Shown one piece after another: positions 23,239-35,883 of a stretch of 64,000 bases of DNA (the stretch's first letter is position 1; the number at the start of each line of letters is the position of its first letter). The DNA lies in contig NC_058147.1 in NCBI RefSeq assembly GCF_011075055.1, positions 13,888,001 to 13,952,000 on the forward strand, read 5' to 3'. The DNA is from Mangifera indica. Taxonomy: Eukaryota > Streptophyta > Magnoliopsida > Sapindales > Anacardiaceae. The notes beneath the pieces were generated by a model. That model saw only the letters and a list, made by a program, of their open reading frames with translations. It did not search any database and was not told the DNA's origin. A program made the translations under genes and the position numbers.

Positions 23239-23304
23239 TTCGCTAAGGACACCGTTGAGGAATGCGTTTCCAAGTTCATCAGCTTCATCACTAGCGAGTA
23301 TTAA
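23239..23304 (+). pseudogene. Captured NF-YB (CCAAT-binding factor B) exon fragment
   Basis: The plus strand encodes FAKDTVEECVSKFISFITSE, then a Tyr codon and TAA. This matches the conserved histone-fold segment of plant NF-YB proteins (AKDTVQECVSEFISFITSE), which pair with NF-YC and NF-YA to bind CCAAT boxes in the nucleus. The block is preceded by ATCAATCAG, a fitting 3' splice site, and GAGTATTAA at its end contains a possible GT 5' splice site (GA/GTATTA), so one internal exon appears to have been copied with its intron edges. Neighbouring coding sequence for the rest of the histone fold is not found. It lies inside the CACTA-like element and is best read as transduplicated host sequence. 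Confidence 0.6.
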
Positions 23305-23732
23305 ATCATAAATTCTGCTTTGTTTTTAATTTACTTGAGAATGACTCTTACAGTTTAGAGAATCTAGGTGTGAGAATCGTCCGTCTTCAAAATGGATAAA
23401 GATCATGAGCGTGTTGTTGATTGTACTACTCCTAATTTTGATATTTAAATAGTGACGAAAGTGATATATTTTTACATCCAATTAACAAAGGAAGCATAGT
23501 TTTTTTTTTTTCTAAAGGGTGACACCTTCTATGTTTTTCGTTTATGAGTTAGTTATAATTAGATGTTTCAATGATTAAATTTATTGTTCTGTCCAAGTTG
23601 AATAGTTATTCCTTCCTGCATTTTTTCTATAGTACTTAATATAATTTCTATATTGAATTATCTCATTAACCCTATACATGATAGTGACTCATTAGAATAC
23701 CCTTAAACATACTTTTTGGTGTTATAGTATAG

Positions 23733-24026
23733 CATAAGAATATTACAATGAAGAATGTGTGGTTGTAATGCCTATTGTAGTTGATTATTGAGATATTTAT
23801 AGTTCGAATTAGATTTTATAGGGCTATGGAGTTCAATTATTTCAAAAATCTCCATTTGGTATGTTTAAGAAGGAAGCGAATTGAATTTCACTGGAAAGTA
23901 ACTTTAATTGCAAAATTAATGAGGTAAAGGTTTTCAAAAAGCTATATAATTTGGTTAAACAGTTTCAAAAGTACATATATTTTGGAATTATTAATAGTGA
24001 TATTGCTTGTTTAAGTTTTTGTAAAG
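23733..24026. other. Intergenic AT-rich spacer
   Basis: Nothing recognised. Confidence 0.5.
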
Positions 24027-24035
24027 AATTAAAAA

Positions 24036-24869
24036 GGCCAAAAGACTTATTCCCATGTAAGGTATAATAAAATCTCAAAGTGTTACCTTCTAACTTTCAA
24101 AAACCCAAATACCTACCCATGATGTAATTTCTATTAAAAATCTCAGTAAGGGTTAGAGATAAAACCATCATTTAACAAAAAATTAAAAAAAAACTAAATT
24201 TTTATCACATTCCTCTCCCTCAAATTGAAAATCTCATAATTCCCCCCTCCTTAAAATTTCCTTCAAAGTTTGAAAAGTGACAATTTTTTCTTAGGGTAGT
24301 TTCCTCTTTTCTTCAACGACGATTTGTTGTCTCTAACCATCGGTCATCCTTTCTCTCACCTTATCTCTCTCTCTCTTCTTTGAACACAGATCAATGACAA
24401 TCACCTGGAAATCTAGACAATTTCTTTCTAAGAATCTAGATGAAAGTCATCTAGACAAAGAGTCACTCATCGACACTTCATCTAGTCAACGAAAGTGTCA
24501 TCGTCCAAATGAATCCAGATGATGTTATGGCTTAGGGAGAGATGGTTGGACTTTTCTCTATGGATTAGGGTTGAAAGTGCCATCGCTAGTGGCTAGAGTA
24601 GGGTGGAAGAAAACCCTAAGATTGGGGAGTGGGGAATGCTACTTTTCAAAGTTTGAAAACTTTAAGTAAGGGTGAAGTTGTTAGTTAGGGGAAATGTAAT
24701 GAATTTTTTGTTTTTAAAATTGTTTTTGTTAAATGATGGTTTTACCCTCAACTTTGACTGAGTTTTTTAAACGGAATTCTGCTTATGAGTAAATGTTTGG
24801 GTTTTCAATAGTTGGAGGGAGTCACTTTGGAATTTCACTATACATTGGGTGGGAACAAGTCTTTTAGCC
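24036..24869. mobile_element. MULE-like non-autonomous element with long terminal inverted repeats
   Basis: The ends are GGCCAAAAGACTTATTCCCA and, reversed, GGCTAAAAGACTTGTTCCCA. The inverted arms can be followed inward for roughly 200-280 bp on each side (shared CAAAGTG, AAAACCCAAA, TAAAACCATCATTTAACAAA and CAAAGTTTGAAAAGT). A perfect 9-bp duplication, AATTAAAAA, flanks it (24027-24035 and 24870-24878). Long inverted repeats with a 9-bp duplication are the hallmark of Mutator-like elements. The centre has no transposase. Confidence 0.82.
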
Positions 24870-24878
24870 AATTAAAAA

Positions 24879-26109
24879 TATTGAAGAGAGACATTGAAAT
24901 GTGGAATCATCCATCCATTTTATTATAAGAGTTTTGATTTATATCACCATCTTGTTATTTGTTTATTTGAAATATTGTAGAAAAAGAAATATTGTATGAT
25001 TTGTTAAAGAGTCTGTTAATAATATAGTAGTTGATTTGTCTCACACAATTTTAGAGAATTATATTGTATTTAGAATTGCCAACACCATTTTAATTTGATT
25101 ATTAAAAGTAAAAATTTGTGCAAAAAGCATGAAGATGATCAAAATACATATTTCCATGACATACCTCTGCTTGCTTACTGAAGAATCAAGTTGATTAGAA
25201 CCTCTTATTCTCTTTACAATCACCCTCGTCTTCCTTGTTGGAAAATCACACTAAAATTGCCAACATAAAGCTTGAAACTTAACCTCAAGGGCTCTCTCTT
25301 TTTCTGGCAAAACGTTTATGTTTAATTTTGAGATCATGATCCCTAAAATGCAGCTAACATGCCAAATATAAACTATTTTCATGTAACGCCATACAAGGGC
25401 TTGTGTTTCACCACACTTGACTGTGTGCCATTTAATTCAACCATTACGAGACGTTCATCTTATCCTACTAATGTGGCATCAACACATGGGTGTGATCTCT
25501 CCATGCACGATTATGTGTCACTTAAAATCCATACTTTGACATTTATTTCACATTCAATTGAGCATACATCAATCATAGCCGTGCAAAAAGACTATTATGC
25601 CCTTGAGACATACCTATGGATGTTACACGAGAATGGCCTCTACATCTTTATTGTATGCAATAGTGACACGATATAGAACTTTTATGGCTTGTTTCTAGCA
25701 GGCTTTTCTATGTCTCGATAATAAGACTTGTAACAACTTACATGGAAGAACAGGTGAATGTTAAGTGTCAAAGGTAATCCTAATTGATATGCAAACCTAA
25801 TTGATAATAAGAAATAATTGCTCACATTTTCATCGCAGTTCCTTTTAAAATGAGCATATGTATTTATGTTGACTTAATAAGAACTTCAAAAATATCATAT
25901 CTTTAATAAAAATATAGTGTAAAACCCTTGAATTGGAACAAGTTTTTCCAAAACTTTCCTATAAACAAGGAGTCTGACTCAATAATGATACACTATATTA
26001 ATCCCTAACACTTCACTATGCTTTTGAAGAATAATAGTGTTGTCTCTTCAAAAGTTTATATCTTTGGTGTTTTTGTGAATGTTTTATACTTGGATTTTCA
26101 ACTCATGAT
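24879..26109. other. Intergenic DNA, no gene recognised
   Basis: An open stretch at 25359-25676 shows no recognisable family. The sequence is mixed AT-rich, possibly old LTR DNA. Confidence 0.4.
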
Positions 26110-26690
26110 GCTAGCTCTAACATTCAACTTCCTTGATTTTTCTACGTGAGATAATCAAATTTAATGAAGAAATCATGTCATCTTGCTTGTTTTGGATTCA
26201 ACTTCTTCAAAATTTAAAAGTACCTCGTTGCGACATTATCTATCACCATAATGAATTTAGATCCCAACTAGTAATGTCTCCAAATTCTCAAAGCAATTGA
26301 TGATAATGCTCATCTCTTTTTCTTGGATGGTATAATTACATTCCATCTCCTTGAACTTTCTACTCTTAAAAGCTATAGTGTGCTCTCTGTGCATCAAGAC
26401 ATCCTTAACAAAAAAGTGTGAAGTATTGATGTGCATTTTAAAAGGTTGATTCTAACATCGTAGAACAAGCACAAGATCTTCCATTATCTTTTGATTCAAT
26501 TCATCAAACATTCTTTGACACTAGATGGTGCATTTCCATACCTTTCTATTCTTGAGTAGCTCAATGAGAAGGGAAACTTTTATCAAGTAACTTTTGATAA
26601 ACTAGTAATAGTAGTTGACAATTTTCAAGAAAAGATCATAGTTCTGCCAATTCCATAGACGGTTCCCATTTTGCTATGCTTACACCTTTT
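26110..26690 (-). pseudogene. Gypsy RT/RNase H fragment, highly decayed
   Basis: Reading through stops on the minus strand gives FLGLVNYYYQFIKSY, then EDLVLVL, then IAFKSRKFKEMECNYTIQEK, then ETLLVGI and finally ESKQAR. This is the standard order of the RT thumb/connection and RNase H start in Ty3/gypsy pol. At least five stops are present and no LTR is assignable to it. Confidence 0.7.
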
Positions 26691-26704
26691 GTCAAGTTTT
26701 TGAG

Positions 26705-28267
26705 CTATCGGTAACTAGCAGTGCAACAGAATCTAAAAATTATAAAACAAACAATCTTGTAAAAACCTAGGCTAGGATACTCGTTTTGAACATAAATTTC
26801 ATGATCATGCATTCACATACATAGGATGTTAATAAGATTATACTTACGTTAGATGACTCATTCATTCTTTACATGGATAGAGATGATATGTTATCCAACC
26901 CTTGGGAGGTGGTGCCTTGGTATCCATGCTAAACACAAACTTTGGAGGCTTGTTCTATCATGAAAGGTTGCTAGAGCTCTATGATTAAATGTTTGTGTGT
27001 TTTGGGTGAGAAGGGAAATTAGGGCTTTTAGAATAAAACTCTATTATAATTTTTCCATGAATGCATGTGTCCTTTTATAATGTCTGGACATCTGGAATGA
27101 CTAACTTCTTAACATGACAACACACAACTGACAAGAACTATACATTGTCATGCATGGTCAAGGAACGATAAAACTGGATTTTTCTATCTTATTGGACAAG
27201 CCTAGTTCATTCATGATCTTACTTGCATTTTTAAACAACAAGATTATCATTAAATAATCCTTACCTCTAAGTTTGAATAAACTCTTTTGTGCGTGTGACC
27301 TATAAGCTCTTTATTAATCTAGTAGTGTCTAGATTCAAGTTGAATCTAGATACAAACCAAGATCGACCTCTAACAAGACATCATAGCCACCTAATCAACA
27401 AAGTGTCAATAGATATTTCTTAAGCCTTTACAATATCAAAGTTATGTTCAATTCAATTCTTTCATTAACTAATATCTCTTAAGGTTGAAATATAAAAGTA
27501 TGTATATTTCAGTAGCTCCTCAGTATAAGTTGTTACACATCAATGACTAACATGAATTAGACTGCCACCTAATCCCATTAAAACCATGATTCAAGATATC
27601 ATGAATGCCTTTTAGTATTCTCATGTGAGATATCTTTTCTTGTACTTGAGAATGACAAATCCTTTATTCATCAACCATAGTCTTAATATATCATACAATA
27701 TGACCAATCATTACCTTTATGATTACCCTAGTTATAATGACACATTAGATAATGTCAAACCATACCACTTCTTACACAAGACAATCTAATGGTCTCAAAT
27801 CAAAGGATCACATGCACACATGGTGCTTAGAGGATTTATTTCATAAACATTGTACTATCCATCCAATGAATATCTTTTGATCAGGTTGGTTCGATGAACA
27901 CGATTACAACTTGCATCCATGTGTTCCATTAAACTACCTATAAATAACTTTAACAATTGAGAATTGTCACCATCTTTTGATGGAATCACTTAACACTATA
28001 ATAATTCGATCATACTGGTGCCCTTGGTCATAATAATGTCAAGATTATGAATGTTTCTAGAATGATCGCTTAATGTGTACATAGGGTTCTCACGATCAGT
28101 CGTTTGATCCCTTCATCATAGTTTTTTCATCCTAAGGGTATATTATTCGTACGATCATATAATGAAATACATATGAATTGAATAATAATAACCATTATTA
28201 AAAATTAATATAAAATTTATAATTACAAATGTTAAATATGATTGGCTTTAGAGCACTTACCCTATCA
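26705..28267 (-). repeat. Probable 3' LTR of a copia remnant
   Basis: On the minus strand it begins TGATAGGGTAAGTGCTCTAAAGCC, like a widespread copia LTR family, directly downstream of a copia RNase H fragment. Its far end is uncertain; the gypsy fragment at 26690 sets a limit. It contains no genes. Confidence 0.45.
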
Positions 28268-28309
28268 ATCGATCATATATCTAATATCGTATATAGCTAC
28301 ATGCTTATC

Positions 28310-28990
28310 ATGCTTATGCTATTACAAAATTTTTGTCAATAAGTCAACTAAATTGTCATTTGTGTCAATCCTCGTTATCTATATATTACCACATTGACTG
28401 ATTTCTCGAATACGATGATATTATTTAAGTATATGCTTGGACTTTTGATGAGATTGTGGTTTCTTTGCCTGAGCAAAAGCTCTATTGTTATCGCAATAAA
28501 GCTCAGTAGGTTCAACAATGCTTGCAACCACTCCAAGTTTTGTCATGAACTTCTTGATTCATACAACTTATTTTACCACTTTTAGGAAGGCTACTTGGAC
28601 TCTTTTGTAGCATCAATTATTATACTTTGCTTGAAGCTTTCCAGCTTACTGCACCACCATTCCAACAAAAGACAAATCTTGATTAGGATTGAAAATCATC
28701 TCAATCAGTTTGAAAATTGGCATCATTGTAGTCTTTTACATTGAGTTCAAAATCTCTTCAATAAACCAAGAATACATCTTTAGTCCTTCTCAAGTACTTT
28801 AGAATGTTCTTGATAGCTATCTAATGTCTTTTACCTAGATCAGATTGATATCTATTATAAACCCTCAAGGCATATGAGAAGTTAATTCTCATACATAACA
28901 TGACATATATGATCGATCTTATAGTTGACGTATATGGGATCCTATTCATCTTATCTCTCTTAGATTATGTACATGGGAACATCTATTTTG
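28310..28990 (-). pseudogene. Copia RT end and RNase H fragment, decayed
   Basis: The minus strand shows MNRIPYTSTIRSIIYVMLCM, YQSDLGK, NILKYL, IKKFMTKLGVVASIVEP, LYCDNNRAFAQAKKPQSHQK and LVDLLTKIL, the standard C-terminal RT and RNase H succession of copia. Many stops and small indels are present. Confidence 0.8.
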
Positions 28991-30400
28991 AGAGACATAC
29001 AAAAAGAGTATAATGAAGAAAATTGATGAAAAACTACATGCGATAAATATGCAAGAATCAACACAATACAAGCATATGTGAAGAAGGTTAGATTTTTATC
29101 TACTCCAAGCTTGAATATTTGATGTACAATGATAAAGTAGAGGTTTACACTTGTCAAGCATTCAAAGAATTGCAACAAACCAAGCAAAATAAGCTATGAT
29201 TAAAATTTTAGAGTAAGAAAGAAGTGAGAGAAGTGTTTTACCTCAAAATAAGTTCATATCTCTAAAAATGAACTAATTTTGGCTTTATATATTGGTGGAC
29301 TTAGTTAGCAATTAGATAATTATTGCATGGCCCTTGTAAATTCTCAATTTAAAAAATGGTCATGTATGTATATCATACATACACATTAGCCACCGAAATT
29401 TAATCTCATAAACACTATAACTCTTAAAGTGTTATTTTTTACCTATATAAAACTTTATATGATGTAATTTTTATTACCCTTTGAAATGTATTAGCTAACC
29501 TCAGATAATTAATCTTTACTCTCTAAAATGCTTGACTTATTAGTGTGACTTTTTAGGTTTACCGTGGTATAGTCATGAGCACTTTTTGAATGATCCAAAA
29601 ACCATGTCTAAAAAATCAATGACTATGGTAAATATCTAATAATGTTTCATAACCTCTAAACCACAATAAAGAAACACTCTATCAAACCTAATTTCATAAT
29701 CATATATTTTGATTGTCTAATCCTAATTAAGTTTGGGCTCATGATTTATCAAAATCTTAATTTTGATACTCTAAGAATCGTTGATAGATATGTTCAGAAT
29801 ATGTCATCACGAACACCTTTTGTTTAACTTCTATTATACTCTAACCAAAGATTTTGATTTCCAGTAGTTATCAATGTTAATATAAGAACTCAAAAGCAAA
29901 TTAAGTCAACAAATACTTTAAATCTAATAATTTTAAGTCAATGGATCCTAATAATCAATGCATGATCAATATGGTCTTTTGGTACGAAACATGATTATCT
30001 CCACATTTATGCATCATAGGAACCATACACATCCATACCAGGTCCAATCATGATATCTTAGGTCAAAGTATTACGTCGTTTACTAATACAGTCATACAAT
30101 AAGTCATTGATTACCCTATAATGACTATGTAACTTATCGTGACTGGTAATGTTTGAAAAATAGTTCTCTAACTGTTAATTCATACTCATGCCCTAGTGAC
30201 ATAATCATCATCATCACCTATAGTAATATCATCTCATGATATTCAATGGAAACATTCAATGTACTTACTGTGTGATATTATTGCCTAACTAATATCATGA
30301 CTGTAGAGAACAATTTGATATTTCAATTAGTCTTACTAAGTGAATTATCTAGACAGTTCACATACATATTTTATATTCAAGTAGATAAAAGAAACAATTT
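28991..30400 (-). repeat. Probable LTR of a second copia remnant
   Basis: Lies downstream (minus strand) of the RNase H fragment at 30640-30945. It is non-coding, with a TATA-like TATATAAAG on the minus strand near 29295. Boundaries are estimated from the neighbouring coding remnants. Confidence 0.35.
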
Positions 30401-30439
30401 ATGTATATGAACACAATAACTATTTTTTTTATGGATAAA

Positions 30440-30945
30440 TCATTATTATATATACAAGATAAAATGCCCTCAAATCGACAATATGAGTGGTTCCTTAGTC
30501 ACATACTAACAAAACTCTCACTTACACTAGAGTCATTTATTGACGATGTCTTTTGTATCAGTATCTCTCCAATTCTAATGAATTATATCAAAATTTGATA
30601 TTTTCGATTAATATATTTACACTTCTGATGTGCCATTAGTTCTTTTGTCTGTGTAATAGCACAAATATTGTCACAAAATATGGTTATCGAATGAGCCATA
30701 TTTTGAAACCATACCAAGTTCAAATATGAGCTTACATATCCATACAACCTTTTTTGCTACTTCTAAAGCAATGATATATTTTGCCTCTATAGTAGAGTTA
30801 GCTATGATTAACTATTTGAAGCTTTTCCAACTAACCGTACCTCTATTATATATGAAAATAAACCTTGACATAGACTTTCTATCATCAATGTTTGACTATA
30901 AATCAAAATCTGAATATCCCTAAATGTTTGGCTATTTATAAAATA
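30440..30945 (-). pseudogene. Copia RNase H fragment, decayed
   Basis: The minus strand reads GYSDFDL, NIDDRKSMSRFIFIYNRGT, VSWKSFK, ANSTIEAKYI and KKVVWI, matching the copia RNase H block (usually SW(K/R)S.KQS, STxEAEY and EVVWL). A decayed HIL/RGHF tail follows toward 30440. Stops are frequent. Confidence 0.75.
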
Positions 30946-31199
30946 CATGAAAATATGTCTTTGTTGTTGTACTTAATGTTTAGATGATTAGGTGAATGCT
31001 TTGAATAATATTTGTGATGTATTGATAACATGACTTTTAGATCTATTGAAGTTTTATCAATTTGATGAATGTACATAAATTTATGCAAGTGGATTGATGG
31101 TTAAACATGATCTAGGAAGTTAGAGACTTGTTGTGATATGTGTTTGCCATGAAAACCTAATCAAAACAACATAGAAACCTTTAAAACACGATTTCTAGA

Positions 31200-32901
31200 T
31201 CATAGTACAAGACTATGTATGACCTCATAATGCTTGTGTATTGCTTTAGAAAAAGAGGGGAGGCATACATAGTTATATGGTATAGGATGCATGCTCATGT
31301 ATGACTTTTCAAAAGTGAACGACATGTATCAAAAGACACATGGGATAGTGTATGTGAAAAGTTATGCATGAGAGTATGTCAAAACACCTCCTTATGTGTA
31401 CTTGCTCTATACACGATAGTGTGTTAAGTGCCACACGCCCATGTATATTTGTCATAAGGCACACGGTCATGGGTGGAAAGCGCACTATCATGTACCCTTT
31501 AGTAAAGGTAAAAGACAAGAATACCTCCTAACTATATGCATAGAAATAGGAAAAACTAAGAAAAGAGAATAAAGAGCAATCAAAGGATAAAGGAAATCAA
31601 GAGAGACATAGAACGAGTGCCAGACTATGTGGATGATGACAAACATAAGGACCGAGTCAAATTCAGATTAAAAGTAAAAAAATCTAAAGATAGTTGTACA
31701 TAACTAAATAGTCATGGCTATATGCGTAAGTGATGATAATTTGTGAAAGTATTAGGGTCAAATACCTATGAGATTCATCATGCACTCAGTGCAAAGATGT
31801 ATAGTCACCTAGTTCAATTCAGGTATGCATGGTAAGGATACAGTTTTTAGTTATTCCTCATGTGATCAATAGGATGAACCACATATGTACTTGAGGTACG
31901 GGCTATCTCCAAATGGTTAATCAATAATTCTAATTAGCTTATGTGGTGAGGAAAAAAGCTGCTACTAGAGATTTTCCTATATGATCAGGGTGTCTTAGTT
32001 AGTTAGCCTAATAGGTATATGGCATGTATGCAAGGCACGATAGTTAGTGACATACAAGGTGTCTTATACTTTTACTAGGGTATTAGATATGCTTACTTTA
32101 GCTTAGGCCTAATTAACCTTTGTGGATAACCTTTGTCAGGGTAAGAAGGTGTCGAGATGTGACCACAATGAGATTCACAAATCAGATGCCAAGTTTATCA
32201 GCTTTATCTGTTATACAGGGTATCATAGTTAGTTAGCCCAATAAACTTTATAACGCATGCACAAGGCATGATGTTGAGTAGACACACAAGGTGTCATTTA
32301 TTTTCTTTAAGGCATTAGAGATACGAAGATCAACTTAGGCTTTACCAGTCTATGTGAGATGACCTCTGTATATAAGGCATGAGGATGTCGAGAATAGATG
32401 GATGGGCAAGGTAGAAAGCCAAAAAAATTCGTTTCAACCACCAAGATATTTAATGATGGAATTCTAAGATTTCAATTTTATGCTTTGTATAGAGTACTAA
32501 GGTGTCACTAGCTTACTGAGTGTGTTTACTCATGTTGTTTTTTATGGTTTTACAAGTAGAGGCGAGTTGCAAGGCATGTAGGGAGTTAGTGATCCAATTA
32601 AGCTACTATATGAGGGCAATGGGTAAGACTATGAGTTCATAATTTTTATGTTATTCATACATTGATGTCTAAATTATACATTATAAGACTTTCAATTATT
32701 TTAAGACATTTGGGTTGTGATAATGATGAGTTTTATTGCATTTAAAATATTTACTCAATTAACGTCTTTTTGCATGCATTTTAGATTTAAGGTATTATTA
32801 TCATGTTGTTTTCCACTATTTTAAACAAAAAAGTCAAGTCGCACATATCTTTTTAGGTCATATTCTGTGTACAAGTATATTTCTGAAGAGGGGTGTTATA
32901 G
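31200..32901 (+). repeat. Gypsy LTR-like sequence
   Basis: Ends with TTTCTGAAGAGGGGTGTTATA, similar to the 3' ends of Tekay/Del LTRs. It includes CACACGCCCATG-type motifs near 31430 and a diverged duplication (about 31985-32160 and 32214-32400, sharing TTAGTTAGCC and ACACAAGGTGTC). The left limit is uncertain. It abuts the truncated end of the Athila element. Confidence 0.4.
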
Positions 32902-32989
32902 ATGGTAAACATGTTTCTCAAACGTATTATTATAGGCGACAATATCATAAAGGTACACAAGTACAAACTTATTTGAGAGTAAGGGTGGA

Positions 32990-34534
32990 AATTTGGTTTA
33001 TGAGTGTAAAAAAAATGGTTAGTGTTTTCATAAGTTTAAATGGCATCACAAGAAAATCATATGCTCATATTGAATTACCAGTTAGTCTTTCTAACATCTG
33101 GTCAATGAAGGGTAAGGGAAAATGGTCCTTTCTAGTAGCTAAGTTAAGCTTCCTAAAATCAATGCACATATGCTATCCATTCTGCACTCTCATTAGCACC
33201 AACTCATTATTTTGATTTTTTACCATTGTTATCTCCGTTCTCTTTGGTACAACATGAATTGGATTCACCCCATTTACTATCTGAAATAGGATAGATTATC
33301 CCTTCATCTAATAGCTTGAGGATCTCCTTCATCACCACTTCTTTCATTGTTGGATTGAGCTTTCGTTGTGGTTCTCTTACTGGTTTAGCATAATCTTTTA
33401 AAAGAATTTTGTGCATAAAAATTGATGGATTGATGCTTTTATATTGGCTAAAGTCTAATTGATTACGGTCTTGTGTTATTTTAAGACCTCTATTAGTATT
33501 GCTTCTCATTCCTCTGTCAAACCTTTTATAATAATTGTAGACAATATCTCATTATTACCTAAATAGACATATTTAAGATGGTTTGGTAGTACCTTTAATT
33601 CCAACTTTAGAGCCTACAAAATAGAAGGTAACATTTTCTTGTGAGATATGGATGAGCCCAGTTTAACATTTAAATTTGTTGACCTTGTTTGCATCTTCGA
33701 TATTGACTCTAAAACTAGACAAGTTTCATCTGCTTTCTCATTCACTTCTAATTATGCATTTAATTCAAACTCATTATCATTACTTTCTTCTTCAAAAATA
33801 TTTTGCACAATTGAATTAACAATATCATTATGATAAATAGAATGAGAATCATCTGGGTACTTCATTGTATCAAAGATATTAAACTTATCAAACTCTCCAT
33901 CAAACTCCACAGATAGAGTACCCTTATTAACATCTATTTTATTTTTGGTCGTTTTCATGAATGGCCTTCCTTATAGAATTGGGGTTGACTTGTTTACAGA
34001 TTCCTCCTTCATCTTCAAACTAGAGAAATCAACTAGAAATATAAGTTCATTAAACTGTACTAAAACATCTTCAACAACCTCTTTTGGGTAAGAGTTAGAA
34101 CAATCAGCAAGTTGAATTACCACTCTAGTTTCCTTGGATAGACCAAAATTCAAAGCATTGTAAATCGAGTATGACATGACATTAATAGACGCTTCTAAGT
34201 TTAACATGACACGCTTAATCTTCTTATTACCAATGACACAAAGGATTGTAAACATACCTAGATCTTTGCATTTTTCTGGTAAATTCCTTTTTATGACAGC
34301 TGATATGTTCTCCCCCACACTTATTTTCTCATTACCTTTTAGCTTTCTTTTATTCATACACTGTTTTTTCAAAAACTGTGCATAGTTTGGGATTTGTTTG
34401 ATAGCAACTAACAGTGGTATATATATTTCCACTTTTCTAAAGGTCTCTAAGACTTCTTTCTCATGCTTCTCCTTCTTAGATTTCACCATCCTATTAGGAA
34501 AAGGTAGCACAAGTGCATTAGATGTTTTAGGCAA
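32990..34534 (-). pseudogene. Athila protease and partial reverse transcriptase pseudogene
   Basis: Protease block 34534-33971: IPLLVAIKQIPNYAQFLKK and MLNLEASINVM. The usual DLGAS active site reads NLEAS, so the catalytic Asp is lost. The RT start (33509-33207) reads INPSIFMHKILLKDYAKPV and LLDEGIIYPISDSKW, followed by MCIDFRKLN and KDHFPLPFIDQMLERLTG after a frame change. Near 33060 the frame jumps to MPFKLMKTL, with intervening RT residues missing, so there is an internal deletion. Confidence 0.8.
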
Positions 34535-34799
34535 AGGTGGATTAGATTTTACCTTTGTTAAATTCTCAGACGAAACTTCATCTTCCTCTTTTACTTCCTT
34601 TTTTTTCTGCTACATTCTTAAGTAGATAAGGACATGACTGAATTTCCTTCCTACTTCTTAACACAATTGCGTTAGCATTCTCTTTTGGATTCACTACCGT
34701 TTGCGAAGGTAACTTTCTTGAACCCTATGCTTCTAACTTGCTAAGGGAGATAGCTAATTAGGTAATTTGATTTCCTAAGTTTTGAATACTAGCACTTAT

Positions 34800-35883
34800 T
34801 TTCTGTTAAAATTGTTAAGTATTGTTAGCAAGAGCCTTAACTATCACATCCAAAGACATACCTGAACTCGAGGGTTAAATAGGAGCAGGTGTTTGTAGTG
34901 GTCTGTTATAAACTTGAGGTGGGTGTCTTTGCTATCCTCTTTGACTTTTATAGCTCAAATTCAGATGATCCCTCAATCTAGGATTATAGTTATTTGAGTA
35001 AGGATCATATTTGCACTGAGGTTGACTAGGAAATTGCCCAATTGCATTTGTTTGTTGAATGGAATCTTTTTGTAATGTAAGGCACATATCTATCGGATGT
35101 CCAGAAATTGAGCATATTCCACAAACTCTAGATGTTTTCAATTGACCTACAGTTATTTGACAAACCAAAGTAGTTAAATTAGAAATTTAATTTTCAAGGT
35201 TTGAAATACTTACCTCATTAACTTGCTCAGTGGCTCTATCTATTCTTGTCTCGAACTGTTGAGAATTTTCTGCCATGTTTGAAATCAATTGTCTAGCTAC
35301 TTCTAGTGTTTTCTTCACTAAACTTTTCCACTAGCTACATCTACCATAATTTTATCCATTGGTATTAGCCTTAATAAAAAAATTGGATTAGAAATTGGTT
35401 TGGTATTTGATGATGTGGGCAGCTAGCACATAGTTACTTAAACCTCTCCCAATACTCATATAATGTTTCTCCATCGAACTATCTTATCCTACATATTTCT
35501 TTTCTAATATTGGCAGCCTGTGATGCAGGAAAGAATTTCTCTAAAAATAATCTTTTCATATTGTTCCATGTTGTTATCAAACCAAAGGGAAGATAGTAGA
35601 GCCAATCTTTTGCTTTATCTTCCAAAGAGAAAGGAAAAGCTCTAAGTTTTTTTTGCTCCTCAGTTATGCCTTGTGGTTTCATACTAGAGCAGACAATATG
35701 AAATTCCTTCAAATGTTTTTAAGGATCTTCATCTACGAGACCTCGAAAAGTAAGGAGTAAGTGGATCAATCCAGATTTAAATTCAAATGCTACCTTAAGA
35801 GTTAGAAACTCTTTGCATAAAGGTTGTTGATTTAAATTTGGCGCAACCAGCTCCTTCAATGTTCTATTATGTTGCTCCTCCAT
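34800..35883 (-). pseudogene. Athila gag pseudogene
   Basis: Starts MEEQHNRTLKELVAPNL at 35883. A TAA at about 35718 precedes the conserved block KHLKEFHIVCSS, FSLEDKAKDWLYYLP and LFLEKFFPASQAANIRKE (35712-35479). Further downstream is a CCHC zinc knuckle, CGICSISGHPIDMC, near 35115. Multiple stops make it non-functional. Confidence 0.82.

Larger units (their letters stand above)
21724..23729 (+). mobile_element. CACTA-like DNA transposon, non-autonomous, carrying a host exon
   Basis: The left end is CACTATAACAAAT. The right end, reversed, is TACTATAACACC, the same nine bases after the first. Both ends are flanked by TAG (21721-21723 and 23730-23732), a 3-bp duplication as made by CACTA elements. 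From 21740 to 22870 there are many forward and inverted copies of TTTTAATTTCGTCCC and AGGGGACAAAATCTTAATTT, the dense subterminal array typical of this superfamily. No such array is seen at the right end and no transposase is encoded. The interior contains an NF-YB-like exon (23239-23304). The repeat array is certain; the exact boundaries are inferred. Confidence 0.55.

Noticed and set aside
31309..31518. 69-codon open frame with Cys/His content
   Set aside because: Lies in LTR-like sequence with CACACG-type repeats and shows no domain.
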